Shown here: piece after piece, positions 39,094 to 51,434 of the stretch
Position numbering within the stretch: position 1 is the stretch's first letter
How the letters are laid out: every line of letters starts with the position of its first letter
Assembly (NCBI RefSeq): GCF_000174435.1
Contig: NZ_ACJN02000001.1
Location: 609,658-673,657, forward strand
Length of the DNA: 64,000 nucleotides
Direction: 5' to 3'
DNA from: Desulfonatronospira thiodismutans ASO3-1
GTDB lineage: Bacteria; Desulfobacterota; Desulfovibrionia; Desulfovibrionales; Desulfonatronovibrionaceae
The notes under the pieces: model-generated
Seen by the model: only the letters and a program-made list of their open reading frames with translations
Database searches by the model: none
What the model was told of the DNA's origin: nothing
Position numbers and translations under genes: made by a program

Positions 39094-39316
39094 TTCAATC
39101 TCTTATATCTGTGTCAATTTGCCTGCCCGGTGAAATAGACGAAGTCTCAGCGCAGCGGATTTCACTGGGTGTGATCTGTGGGCAAAAAACTCTTTTTTTA
39201 TCTGGGTTGCGGGCACAGGCCAGCGTGAGAAGAAGCTTTTACTGTCAATAACGAGCCGGCCCTATTTCTTATTGTACCACAGTGTCTCAGGTTAAACAGA
39301 AGCTGCCATAGAATGT

Positions 39317-39613
39317 CTATGCAGCGTAGGTCTTAACTTCAAGATCCAGCCGGTCGCCAAGTCTCTTACGTGCTTCTTCCAGATTAAAATCTTCTTGCAA
39401 ACCCAGCCAAAATTTCTCGGAGTTTCCAAAATATCGAGCTAATCTGATAGCTGTGTCAGCCGATATGGATCTCTTGCCGTGGACAATTTCGTTGATGCGA
39501 CGTGGAGGAACGCTCAAAGAGCGAGCAAGTCTATTTTGGCTTATGCCAAGAGGTAGAAGAAATTCCTCCAGTAGAATTTCTCCGGGATGAATATTGGGCA
39601 ATCGCTGATTCAT
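39317..39613 (-). CDS. higA: HigA-type antitoxin (XRE family)
   Basis: A 98-residue helix-turn-helix antitoxin of the HigA family, which binds its toxin and represses the operon. Visible: NIHPGEILLEEFLLPLGIS then NRLARSLSVPPRRINEIVHG (helix-turn-helix) and GNSEKFWLGLQEDFNLEEA. I chose ATG 39613 because AAGGAG lies eight bases upstream, overlapping the end of the toxin gene; a longer in-frame start at 39697 would overlap the toxin. The toxin-first order is typical of higBA. Confidence 0.9.
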   Translation of the reverse strand: MNQRLPNIHPGEILLEEFLLPLGISQNRLARSLSVPPRRINEIVHGKRSISADTAIRLARYFGNSEKFWLGLQEDFNLEEARKRLGDRLDLEVKTYAA

Positions 39614-39617
39614 ATCA

Positions 39618-39905
39618 TCACTCCTTATGATAATCGATGATTTCGACATTGTATGCATCACCTTCTCCCCATTCAAAACATATTCGCCATTGATCATTAA
39701 TCCGAATGCTGTATTGATGATGTTTTTTTCCTTTCAGTTTTTCCAGGCGATTACCCGGAGGAATGCGCAGATCGTTTATATTTTGGGCGTTGTTGATCAT
39801 CCGGAGTTTTCTTCGAGCAATGCGCTGGATATCCTGGGGCAAGCGTGTCGACCCTTGGCCATTCCAGACCCTCTTGGTTTCTTTGTCCTGTATTGAGCGG
39901 ATCAT
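39618..39905 (-). CDS. higB: HigB-type toxin
   Basis: A 95-residue RelE-superfamily toxin that cleaves mRNA on the ribosome. The family pattern is clear: MIRSIQDKETKRVWNG, RIARRKLRMINNAQNINDLR, PPGNRLEKLKG and YSIRINDQWRICFEW. It ends four bases before higA. A TATAAT hexamer overlaps the ATG (complement of 39904-39909) and TTGACA lies 27 bases further upstream, so the promoter layout is unclear; the transcript could have an extremely short leader. Confidence 0.9.
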   Translation of the reverse strand: MIRSIQDKETKRVWNGQGSTRLPQDIQRIARRKLRMINNAQNINDLRIPPGNRLEKLKGKKHHQYSIRINDQWRICFEWGEGDAYNVEIIDYHKE

Positions 39906-40040
39906 TATAAATTTTTTAATGCCGCGCGTTATAGACTGTCAAGAGATGATGTCGCAAGAGGGTCAAAATACACGTCTCCTGCCAGCATTTCAACCGGACG
40001 AGTACACTTAACCTGTTACCATTTAACTATTCAGCACATA

Positions 40041-41141
40041 CTAACTGACACCCGGCAGAAAAACACATATAGTTGTCTGCCCCGGAGTAGATGTATCCAG
40101 TTCAATGTCTCCCTGCAAAGCTCTGGCCGCCAGTCTGGATGAATAGCTCCCCAGTCCGGTGCCGCCGACCTTGCCCTGGGTGACAAATTTATCAAAAAAG
40201 TTGTCACGGATATCTTGCGGAACTTCGCCTTTGTTTTCTATGTAAACGCACGTCCTGGGACCGGTAAAGATGCTGATGCTGACCACCTGGCCTCGTGGTG
40301 AGGCCTCGATGGCATTTTTGTAGATATTATCAAAAATAGAGCGGCAGAGCAGATCTTCACTCAGGATGTTGACCTGGTCCTGGGAATCAGGTTGATTTCC
40401 GTTCACAAGAAGTCTGCATGAAACCCCGTACTGTTTAGCCAGCTGACTCAATTCAGAGGTTGTGTTTCTTAGAAGCGCCAGAATATCCAGTTTCTCCAGC
40501 ACAGGTTCATAATCACCATACTCGATTTTCAAAAGAGTCAGGGACATGTTGATCATGTCCAGCATCCGCCTGCCTTGTTCATTCATCAGCTGCAGGGTTT
40601 CCCGCTGCTCTGTTGTGAGATTGTCATCCATGAGCAGGATATCCGGCAGTCCTGTCATGGCTGTAAGAGGACTTTTGAGGTCGTGGCGCATGATATGCTC
40701 AACCTCATCGCGCATGCGCGCTGCCTCCATCAGGGACTTGTTCTGGGCGGCAAGGCGTTGCCGGGCCTGGTACAGATCAAGGTGAGTCCTGACCCTCTGC
40801 TTGAGTACGGCTGGATTGATGGGCTTGGTAATGTAGTCTACAGCTCCCAGCTTAAGGCCCCGGGTTTCATCATCGGGACAGTCCATTGAAGTCAGAAAAA
40901 TTATGGGGATATGAGCAGTTTTCTGGTTTTCCTTGAAACGGGCACAGGTTTCAAATCCGTCCATGCCGGGCATCACCACATCCATCAAAACAAGATCCGG
41001 TCTGGTTGTATCGGCGATCCTGCCGGCGGACTCTCCGTTCAAGGCAAAAAGAACTTCATGTTCATCTTCAAAGATATCAGCAATCAGCTGGACAATATTG
41101 GCATCATCGTCCACCACCAGAATCCTGGCTCCTTGTTCCAT
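40041..41141 (-). CDS. Response regulator-histidine kinase (REC-HisKA-HATPase)
   Basis: A 366-residue cytoplasmic signalling protein. An N-terminal receiver domain (about 6-120) has the acidic pair at 11-12, phosphorylatable Asp54 in VLMDVVMPGMDG, and Lys in DYITKPINP. A coiled linker leads to a HisKA domain with His in EHIMRHDLKSPLTAM (about 152) and an HATPase domain with N-box IFDNIYKNAIEAS and GxG box GGTGLGSYSSRLAA. AAGGAG lies ten bases before ATG 41141. It lies downstream of the large hybrid kinase on the same strand, separated by a family C element, and may act in its phosphorelay. Confidence 0.9.
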   Translation of the reverse strand: MEQGARILVVDDDANIVQLIADIFEDEHEVLFALNGESAGRIADTTRPDLVLMDVVMPGMDGFETCARFKENQKTAHIPIIFLTSMDCPDDETRGLKLGAVDYITKPINPAVLKQRVRTHLDLYQARQRLAAQNKSLMEAARMRDEVEHIMRHDLKSPLTAMTGLPDILLMDDNLTTEQRETLQLMNEQGRRMLDMINMSLTLLKIEYGDYEPVLEKLDILALLRNTTSELSQLAKQYGVSCRLLVNGNQPDSQDQVNILSEDLLCRSIFDNIYKNAIEASPRGQVVSISIFTGPRTCVYIENKGEVPQDIRDNFFDKFVTQGKVGGTGLGSYSSRLAARALQGDIELDTSTPGQTTICVFLPGVS

Positions 41142-41192
41142 AGCACCTGCTCCTTACAAGTTATCTTAATGAACATGTATCTGTGGTAACCA

Positions 41193-41344
41193 TTAACACT
41201 ACAGCTAAACTTATTTATTGACCTCCGGGGACTGGCTCTTTTGCCGCCGAATTTTCGAAGCATTTGCAAATTTGCAACCGGCAAAAGTGCCTGTCCCCAG
41301 TTTAGACAGGTTGAAAAATTTTATAAGTTTCGCTGTAGTGTTAA
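41193..41344. repeat. Family C element, 152 bp
   Basis: A long inverted-repeat element with ends TTAACACTACAG and CTGTAGTGTTAA, and an inner hairpin built from GGGGACTGGCTCTTTTGCCG and CGGCAAAAGTGCCTGTCCCC. It is identical to the copy at 48076-48225 except for one base (T versus G in the left end). No target duplication is evident. Just to its right, 41373-41400 is a remnant of a family A end. Confidence 0.85.
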
Positions 41345-41412
41345 GGGTACGTCGGAAACGGCCTGGGGACTGGAAGTACAACTGAGTACCCCCTGGATAC
41401 TTAAATGTGAAG

Positions 41413-45276
<3,864 letters not shown>

Positions 45277-45411
45277 ATTGTGGGATAAAAATTCTTAATG
45301 ACTAATCCCCAGACTTGCAAGCCTTTCCCGCCTCATATTGAAAATCATTCCAGGACATTTTTACCGGTAAACGCACGCTGGAGTTGCGTTAATCTCATAG
45401 TAGTGTTCAAC

Positions 45412-45548
45412 GTAAAAGTTTAGCCATTTGCATGTGGCATGGGGACTGGCTCTCCCCGCACTTATTTTAAAACCTGTCAATCTTCCTTTAGAAAAATAAG
45501 TGTGGGGGTGCCTGTCCCCTGCTTTCCTTAAAAAAGCTAAACTGTTAC
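45412..45548. repeat. Family B element, 137 bp
   Basis: Ends GTAAAAGTTTAGC (left) and the complement of GTAACAGTTTAGC (right), with 8-bp flanks TGTTCAAC and TGTTCAAT (45404-45411 and 45549-45556; seven of eight match). The interior carries GGGGACTGGCTCTCCCC and GGTGCCTGTCCCC arms. Confidence 0.78.
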
Positions 45549-45621
45549 TGTTCAATAGATATGCAGTTCATGGGTAAGACCGGTCAGACCATCTTTTAAA
45601 GCACAGGTCCGGATCTTTCCC

Positions 45622-45669
45622 GTAACCATTCAGGGGGGGGGTGACGGAATCGGCCTCCTGAATGGTTAC
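45622..45669. repeat. Short family A remnant, 48 bp
   Basis: Both ends are present (GTAACCATTCAGGGGG and CCTGAATGGTTAC) but almost all of the interior is gone. No target duplication is seen. It lies between the family B element and the gene starting at 45956; the remaining bases (45670-45955) show nothing recognisable. Confidence 0.7.
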
Positions 45670-45955
45670 TCTCAATATTTCCGGACAATTTCTTTGTAGC
45701 CAAATTCACACCATAATGGTCTCTTTATTCCCTGGCATCTCCGCTTTCCTGAAAAGGCACTTTACAGCAATAAGCAGTTCGGTTAGACCGTTTACACCAC
45801 AATAAAAACAGAGCCCTTTTACGATTTTGTGGACCACCAAGTGTCACAGCTGGCCCGGATTTTCGACAGTCGTTTGCCTGGATAAAGGGCAATGGGGTAA
45901 ATGTACCTATGGCTTGTTTGCAGTATTTTGATTTTTTACCAGGGAGCATTGGAAT

Positions 45956-46720
45956 ATGGATAAAGACCGGATAAAAGAACTTGCTGAAAATCCGGATTTT
46001 ATACCTGGAATCTATAACTATTGCGATCGGTGGTGCGAAAGATGTGCCTTTACCTCCAGATGTATGAACTTTGCCGTGGAGAAGGAGTTCTTTCAGGAAC
46101 AAGAGAGTTCGGATGAGATGAACGCCGCTTTCTGGGAGACCATATCCAGCACTTTTGAAGTGACCATAAGCATGCTTTATGATCTGGCCCAGGAACGGGG
46201 GATTGACCTGGATGCAGTCGGAGAGGACCAGGACGCAGGGCATGAACTGGCTATGCAAAGAGCCAGGGAGCATATCTGCACCATTCTTGCAAAAAAGTAT
46301 AGGGAGATGGCCAAAGAATGGCTGGAGAGTTCGGAGGTCTGGACACAAGATGTGGCGGTCAAAATCCCTGGTGTTATTTCAGCCGGGGAGGCTCCTGGAC
46401 TGCAGGAATCCAAAGAGATTATATCCTGGTATCTGTTCTTGATTGAGGCCAAGATCGTGCGGGCCTTGCACGGCAAGGCTGAAGAAGAGGAATGCGAACT
46501 GGAAAGCTATGATCGAGATGCAGACGGTTCAGCCAAGGTGGCCTTGATGGGCATTGACCGTTCTCTGGCTGCATGGGGTGTGGTTCATGCGAACATAGTC
46601 CGCGACAGGCAGGGTGTGCAGGATATACTGTTCTGCCTGGATCGTTTGCGCCGGAAAATGGAAACTGTCTTTCCTCAGGCCCGAAGTTTTGTTCGGCCTG
46701 GTTTTGACGATGGTCAGTAA
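45956..46720 (+). CDS. Conserved hypothetical protein with N-terminal cysteine cluster
   Basis: A 254-residue soluble, acidic, mainly helical protein. The N-terminus contains YNYCDRWCERCAFTSRCMNF (about 20-39): four cysteines spaced C-x3-C-x2-C-x5-C, a likely zinc- or iron-sulfur-binding site. I have an impression that this N-terminal motif is conserved in other bacteria but know no assigned function. GGAAT and GGGAG lie just before the ATG. It follows two repeat elements and stands alone on the plus strand before the DIP1984 locus. Confidence 0.75.
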   Translation: MDKDRIKELAENPDFIPGIYNYCDRWCERCAFTSRCMNFAVEKEFFQEQESSDEMNAAFWETISSTFEVTISMLYDLAQERGIDLDAVGEDQDAGHELAMQRAREHICTILAKKYREMAKEWLESSEVWTQDVAVKIPGVISAGEAPGLQESKEIISWYLFLIEAKIVRALHGKAEEEECELESYDRDADGSAKVALMGIDRSLAAWGVVHANIVRDRQGVQDILFCLDRLRRKMETVFPQARSFVRPGFDDGQ

Positions 46721-46848
46721 TGGATGGTGATCATTTGCAAATTAAGGGCTGGCCTGTTCTGTAGCGTACGGATGGGTGCTGTGACATGACAACATGCGGG
46801 CAAGGTTAGTCACAGACATATCGATTCCAAAGAACATTTATATTCATA

Positions 46849-46980
46849 GATGCACCTGCAAAAAGTCGGGGAATGCAAAATTCAGGAACAAACCAATTCT
46901 GTAACCATTTGTTTTTACTGATCTCTGTCACTTGTCTCCTGACTCCTGCGACTGCAAATAAGACTTTTTGCAGTCGCGTC
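46849..46980. repeat. Family D element, 132 bp
   Basis: Ends GATGCACCTGCAAAAAGTC and GACTTTTTGCAGTCGCGTC, flanked by the 6-bp direct repeat TTCATA (46843-46848 and 46981-46986). Same length and internal order as the copy at 11884-12015. A degenerate family B element begins a few bases later. Confidence 0.78.
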
Positions 46981-46989
46981 TTCATACCT

Positions 46990-47117
46990 GTCAGTGCGTT
47001 GCCATGTAGCATGGGGACTGGCTCTCCCCGTACTTATTTTTTAAATAGGCTGAAATGCCCTGTAGCAAAAACAAGTGCGTCGGGATACTTGTCCCCGCTT
47101 TCCTTAAAATCCCTGAC
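46990..47117. repeat. Degenerate family B element
   Basis: It contains GCATGGGGACTGGCTCTCCCC and CTTGTCCCCGCTTTCCTTAAA arms like other family B copies. The ends have diverged (GTCAG on the left, CTGAC on the right) and no target duplication is visible. It abuts the right flank of a family D element. The boundaries are approximate. Confidence 0.6.
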
Positions 47118-47190
47118 ATGATACCATATTTCTTTGGCTCGCACTTTGAATATTCTGGTGATTTTCCTGCGTAGAGAGGAGGTAAGGAAG

Positions 47191-47643
47191 ATGAAGCTTG
47201 CAGAATTGCTCAATGAAAGAAAGAATGTAAAAGAAGAAATCAAGAAGGTTAAAGAACGACTGTATCTCTCGGCAAAAATGCAGGAGGGTGATACGGTTCC
47301 GGTTGAGCCTCCAGAGGATCTGAAGAATGAACTGATTAGGCTTTATGAGCGACTCAATGAATTAATTATTTTAATCAATAAGACCAATATGACTACAATG
47401 GAAAGCGGCAAGAGTCTTATGGAACTTATTGCTGAACGTGACAAGAATACGGGTATTGCCGAGATCCTTCATAGATTAGCTGATAGCGCAACGCCTAAGT
47501 CCGAAAGGTTTTCCAGAAATGAGATCCGGTTTATACCGGCTGTGGATGTCAAAGCGATTCGTAAGGAGGCCGATAGTTATGCACGAATTGCACGCGAGAT
47601 AGATAATCAGATTCAGGCAGCGAATTGGAATATAGAGATTTGA
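47191..47643 (+). CDS. DIP1984-family protein
   Basis: A 150-residue helical protein matching the DIP1984 family (sometimes labelled septicolysin-like), whose function is not established. It is strongly charged with coiled-coil character at the N-terminus (LLNERKNVKEEIKKVKERL) and has the family segments LIILINKTNMTT and RNEIRFIPAVDVKAIRKEAD. I chose ATG 47191, with GGAAG close upstream. This gene and the next 400 bases are visibly richer in A+T than the surroundings, suggesting acquisition. It lies just before a tRNA-like RNA and a small frame. Confidence 0.85.
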   Translation: MKLAELLNERKNVKEEIKKVKERLYLSAKMQEGDTVPVEPPEDLKNELIRLYERLNELIILINKTNMTTMESGKSLMELIAERDKNTGIAEILHRLADSATPKSERFSRNEIRFIPAVDVKAIRKEADSYARIAREIDNQIQAANWNIEI

Positions 47644-47664
47644 TCAGGACTTAGCTGGTAGCTT

Positions 47665-47752
47665 GGAAAAGTGTCGGGGATGCACCCTGGCAGTTCATGA
47701 CTGCTAAGGGCCCAACTGATAATTGGGACATCGAGGTTCAATTCCTCTTTTA
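47665..47752 (+). ncRNA. tRNA-like RNA element
   Basis: The stretch shows several tRNA hallmarks in order. A D-arm-like hairpin (GCAG at 47690-47693, CTGC at 47701-47704, 7-base loop). An anticodon-arm-like hairpin (CCCAA/TTGGG, 47711-47727) whose 7-base loop CTGATAA has T33, a GAT anticodon and A37. A 5-base variable region. A T-arm (GAGG/CCTC, 47733-47747) with loop TTCAATT, which fits the TTCRANY consensus. The acceptor stem is only AAAA/TTTT, there is about 18 bases of extra sequence before the D-like arm, and no CCA end. It is not a normal tRNA; a tRNA mimic of the bacterial Y-RNA kind, or a decayed tRNA, is more likely. Expression is not shown. Confidence 0.45.
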
Positions 47753-47780
47753 TTGTAACAGATGATTGTTACAAAAGTAG

Positions 47781-48011
47781 GTGAGAAACCGTATTAATGT
47801 TATTGTCACAACCAGCATCCAGGCAGTTAACCTAGTGAGGGAGGGCACGGGGAGTTTTAAGATCCTGATGAATGATAAGAAGTTGCTCTGCGGTGAACGG
47901 TTTGATTGCCTGGACAGCATCATAACCCGCAGCAATAAGGACATGGCAAACATGTTGCTGAATAATCTGGTCAATATAGAGGCGCAGGCTATCAGACATG
48001 TGATTTTCTAA
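47781..48011 (+). CDS. Small hypothetical protein
   Basis: A 76-residue frame starting at GTG 47781, right after an 8-bp hairpin (TTGTAACA and complement, 47753-47774) that could cover its ribosome binding site. The product has an N-terminal strand-like region (NRINVIVTTSIQAVNLV) and a helical C-terminus. I do not recognise it. It follows the DIP1984 gene and the tRNA-like element in the same AT-rich patch. Confidence that it is translated is moderate. Confidence 0.4.
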   Translation: MRNRINVIVTTSIQAVNLVREGTGSFKILMNDKKLLCGERFDCLDSIITRSNKDMANMLLNNLVNIEAQAIRHVIF

Positions 48012-48075
48012 TGACAGACTGATGAAAGAGGAACTTTGATCCCAAAAAAGGTATCCTGATGCAATTTTAAGGTCC

Positions 48076-48225
48076 TAACACTACAGCGAAACTTATTTAT
48101 TGACCTCCGGGGACTGGCTCTTTTGCCGCCGAATTTTCGAAGCATTTGCAAATTTGCAACCGGCAAAAGTGCCTGTCCCCAGTTTAGACAGGTTGAAAAA
48201 TTTTATAAGTTTCGCTGTAGTGTTA
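48076..48225. repeat. Family C element, 150 bp
   Basis: Ends TAACACTACAGCGAAACTTA and complement, with an inner hairpin of GGGGACTGGCTC and GTGCCTGTCCCC arms. It matches the copy at 41193-41344 at all but one position. Immediately to its right, 48226-48288 reads as the tail of a coding frame (ends AAQITSPEN then stop), so it may have cut a gene whose 5' part is not recognisable. Confidence 0.85.
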
Positions 48226-48294
48226 AATGAAATCAAGAAAAGGGAAGCAAGCATTATCGCAGCCCAAATTACAAGCCCGGAGAACTAGTCGATC

Positions 48295-49478
48295 ATGAGC
48301 GAATACCAGTATTATGAGTTTCTAACTGTAGAAAGAAAGCTGACCTCTAAAGAGATGTCCGCTTTACGCAACATATCTTCCAGAGCACATATCACCCCGG
48401 TAAGTCTGACCAATGTATACAATTTTGGTGATTTCAAGGGGAACCCGACTGATTTGGTCCGGAAATTTTTCGACGCCCATGTATACATGGCCAACTGGGG
48501 AACCGCAGTGTTTATGATCAACCTGCCCCTGGAAGCCATTTCCAGGGAAACGGTGGAAACAATGCAGGCGGAGGACTTTCTGGATTTCAAGGCATTCCAG
48601 AATCACTGGGTGATTACCTGGAGCCTGGATGAAGAACCAGAAGATTTAGATCGTTTCGTCATGGACGATGGAACAAGCTGGATGCAGCGCCTGCTTCCCA
48701 TCAGAGACGAGCTGTTGCGCGGAGACTTGCGAAGCCTGTATATCGGCTGGTTGGCTGCAGTGACCAAGGAAATGGTAGATGATGATGAGCTTGAACCCTT
48801 AAGCTTAGAAGGACTGAAGAGCCTGACTCCTGCACAGCAGGCACTTGCAGAGTTTCTGGAGGTGGATCCAGATCTTTTGGCAGCAGCTGGAATGGGCAGC
48901 ACAGATGCAGAGGATCCCGAGCGGAAACAGGAGATGATGGAAAAATGGCTGAACACTATGTCCCATGAGAGATTGGTGAGTGTTTCGCGTCTTCTTTTGA
49001 CCGGCCAGAGTCAGCAGGCAGAAAGAGAACTCAAGAATGAATACTATGCCTGGATGCGTAGCTTATCAGATGGATCCAGCCGGAAAGATTTGCGCACAGT
49101 GGAAGAACTTCGAGAGAATGCCGATTCTGCGCAAAAGATACGTCTGGAAAAGGAGCGGCTGAAAAAGAAGAAGGAAGAGGAAAACGCCGCCAAAAAAGAC
49201 AAGCCCATCTCAAGGAGCTGGCCCAGAATTGCTACCAGGAATGGAAAACAATTCAAAGTACTGTGGCCCGTGGTTCCGGGGTGGCTTACCAGGAAGCGTG
49301 CCAGGCCCTTGTTGACCTATCTGAGGCCTGTGCCAACTACCGGGATCCAGAGACTTTTCAGCAGGAGCTCAATCAATTCGTGGAAGATAACATGCGTCGC
49401 AAAGCACTTATCAATCGCTTGATAAAAGCCGGTCTTTTGGATCAGGCTATGCGAGCCAGGAGACCAACTGGTAAATGA
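48295..49478 (+). pseudogene. Conserved hypothetical gene with a -1 frameshift
   Basis: The first frame (48295-49422) encodes a protein starting MSEYQYYEFLTVERKLTSKE, an N-terminus I believe is conserved in other bacteria although no function is known to me. At a run of six A (near 49194-49199) the sense shifts by -1. The continuation AHLKELAQNCYQEWKTIQS runs into the frame ending at 49478 (MRRKALINRLIKAGLL near the end). The repaired protein would have about 393 residues, with a Lys/Glu-rich coil just before the shift. One missing A in a homopolymer is the simplest cause: mutation or sequencing error. It is not a good programmed-shift heptamer in this phase. Confidence 0.65.
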
Positions 49479-49571
49479 CTGAAAAAGTCAGGCAGGTTGT
49501 CCAGGAACCATAACTGAGTGCCCCCAGAATGGTTACAGCCCGTTTATTCAGCTGGAGTCATCAAAAAACTG

Positions 49572-51434
49572 TCAGGTCAGCAGGCGCAGGCTGTATTTAT
49601 TGCTCAATAATGACTGAAATTCCATGACCACCTTGAAACAGTCCTTTAATCTGTCCCGTTCCATGATCGAAAGTCTGTCCGGGGATATGAAATTATCAGG
49701 TATTGCCTGGCTATTAATTTGTTGGGCCTGGGTCCTGACCCTTAGGGTCTGAAGGAACTCAAAAGACTGCCTGAGACCTGCGGCAAAACCTGTTGAGAAT
49801 ACGCCCTGTTCATGCAAACGGGAGATTCGTTCTTCCGTGGGTGTTTCCAGGACTGCATGCTCCACTGCAAGAGTTCTGATTCCGTGGGTCAGGGGGAAAA
49901 CACCTCCCATCTTTATGTCCAGCCTGCCCTTGTTCCTACCGCTTTTATCCACCACCAGCTTGTTGAAAAACCCCAGTGGAGGCTTAAAACGCACGGCTTC
50001 ATGGGCCATGTATTTCAACAGCAGATTGCTTCTGCGGATCCGCTTGAACAGATAGGACTTGAGCATTCCGGCCAGGGTGCCGTCCCCGGCTACATGGCGC
50101 ATATCCAGCAACAGGGAGGTAACAATGATGCTGTTCATGTCCGCAGACTGGGCCATGTCGTCAACCAGATCCAGGGCCTGGTCAATGCTCATGCGCCATT
50201 TGGAGTTGCTCAGCATGACTTCATGGGGACATGCAGGAAAGCCAAGATCAAGCAGAGCTCCAATGAATTTTGAAGAAAAATCCTCAAAGAAAGACAACTG
50301 GGTTTTCCCGGAAGCCTCGGAATAAATAAGGGCATTGTCCTGGTCCGTGGCCAGATACTGTTCCCTGCGGCCTTCACTTCCCAGGGCCAGAATGCAGAAT
50401 GAAGCGGGGGCAGGCTGTTCCATTTCAGCCAGGATCAGATCATGGACACGGACCTGGATCTGATGGTGCATTTCACTGATCAAACGTCCCAGTTGAAAAA
50501 CACCCACTCCTTCGGCCACCGAGCGCAGGACCATGTTCCGGACCTGTTGAAACACTCTTTTCAGTTCCGAAAAATCTCCGGCCCGAACTATCTCTCTGGA
50601 CAGGTAGACAGGGTTCTCCCCTTTCACCGAAAGCAGATCCCTTTCCTCGATAATCCCCCTGGGGTCTGTCCCGCTGTCCTGGACCACCAATCTGTGGATT
50701 CCCCGGGAAACCATTCTGGAAAAAGCCTGAAAAAGCAGTTCATGCGATGCCACGGTAATCAACGGAGAAGACATTACCCCTTCTACCGTAATACTCCCGG
50801 GATCCAGGTCCCGGGCCACCACCTTTTTCAATATGTCCTGCTGGGTGACTATCCCCAGGAACTTACCTTCCTGTCTGACCAGGCAGGCCGTAGTCCCTTC
50901 CTGCAACATGATTCTGGCGGCCAGAGACACAGATGTGTCCATCTGCACAGTTACGGGAGCCTTTACTGATACATCCTGCAGGGTCAGGCACATATAGGGA
51001 TCCATGCGGGAAAAGCTTCGCCATTGCCGGATATCCTGAATCCTGTTTCGTAAGATCCCGGCTTTGCTTTGAAAAAAACTGTTCATCCGGTCATGGCCAA
51101 GAAAGAGCCTGAAGTCGTCTCCGCTTATGGCGCACAGGGTGCTCTCCCGGATGGCTATTGCAGCCTGGCCCTGGGGGGGTAAGAAAAAAAACGACTCGTA
51201 ACCGAAAAACTCTCCGGAAACCAGGGTGTCCACGACTTCGTTGTCGGACAGGATCTGCATAACGCCGTCCAGAATGAGATAGAGATAGTCGTGGTCCTTT
51301 TGATCCAGAAGGATCATCTCGCCAGGTGAAACTTCTTTCCGGCCTGCACGGGCTCCGGCCTTTTTAAGTTCTTCAGCCGAGAGGCCGGACAGAGGATGGA
51401 CTCCGGCCAGAAAATCGGCAATCTCGCTGCTCAT
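49572..51434 (-). CDS. cNMP-binding / CBS / DUF294 nucleotidyltransferase protein
   Basis: A 620-residue paralogue, in architecture, of the protein at 30554-32491. It has a cyclic-nucleotide-binding-like domain (about 10-130), two CBS domains (about 160-285), a nucleotidyltransferase core with [20 protein letters not shown] (about 357-376, metal-binding TDQDNA), and the DUF294 C-terminal domain. Its ATG overlaps the actP stop by four bases, so it is translationally coupled to the permease. The likely role is control of acetate uptake; target and nucleotide are unknown. Confidence 0.88.
   Translation of the reverse strand: MSSEIADFLAGVHPLSGLSAEELKKAGARAGRKEVSPGEMILLDQKDHDYLYLILDGVMQILSDNEVVDTLVSGEFFGYESFFFLPPQGQAAIAIRESTLCAISGDDFRLFLGHDRMNSFFQSKAGILRNRIQDIRQWRSFSRMDPYMCLTLQDVSVKAPVTVQMDTSVSLAARIMLQEGTTACLVRQEGKFLGIVTQQDILKKVVARDLDPGSITVEGVMSSPLITVASHELLFQAFSRMVSRGIHRLVVQDSGTDPRGIIEERDLLSVKGENPVYLSREIVRAGDFSELKRVFQQVRNMVLRSVAEGVGVFQLGRLISEMHHQIQVRVHDLILAEMEQPAPASFCILALGSEGRREQYLATDQDNALIYSEASGKTQLSFFEDFSSKFIGALLDLGFPACPHEVMLSNSKWRMSIDQALDLVDDMAQSADMNSIIVTSLLLDMRHVAGDGTLAGMLKSYLFKRIRRSNLLLKYMAHEAVRFKPPLGFFNKLVVDKSGRNKGRLDIKMGGVFPLTHGIRTLAVEHAVLETPTEERISRLHEQGVFSTGFAAGLRQSFEFLQTLRVRTQAQQINSQAIPDNFISPDRLSIMERDRLKDCFKVVMEFQSLLSNKYSLRLLT

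Noticed and set aside
45725-46348. A minus-strand 207-codon frame
   Set aside because: It is the complement of the start of the plus-strand gene at 45956, which has a ribosome binding site and a patterned cysteine motif.
47690-47747. A functional tRNA-Ile(GAT)
   Set aside because: The anticodon-like and T-like arms are good, but there is no 7-bp acceptor stem, no CCA, extra bases before the D-like arm, and a broken first pair in the T stem. Called only as tRNA-like.
49190-49205. A programmed -1 frameshift in the gene at 48295
   Set aside because: The six A are in phase GCC AAA AAA GAC, which does not allow a tandem P- and A-site slip, and no hairpin follows at the right distance. A lost A is simpler.
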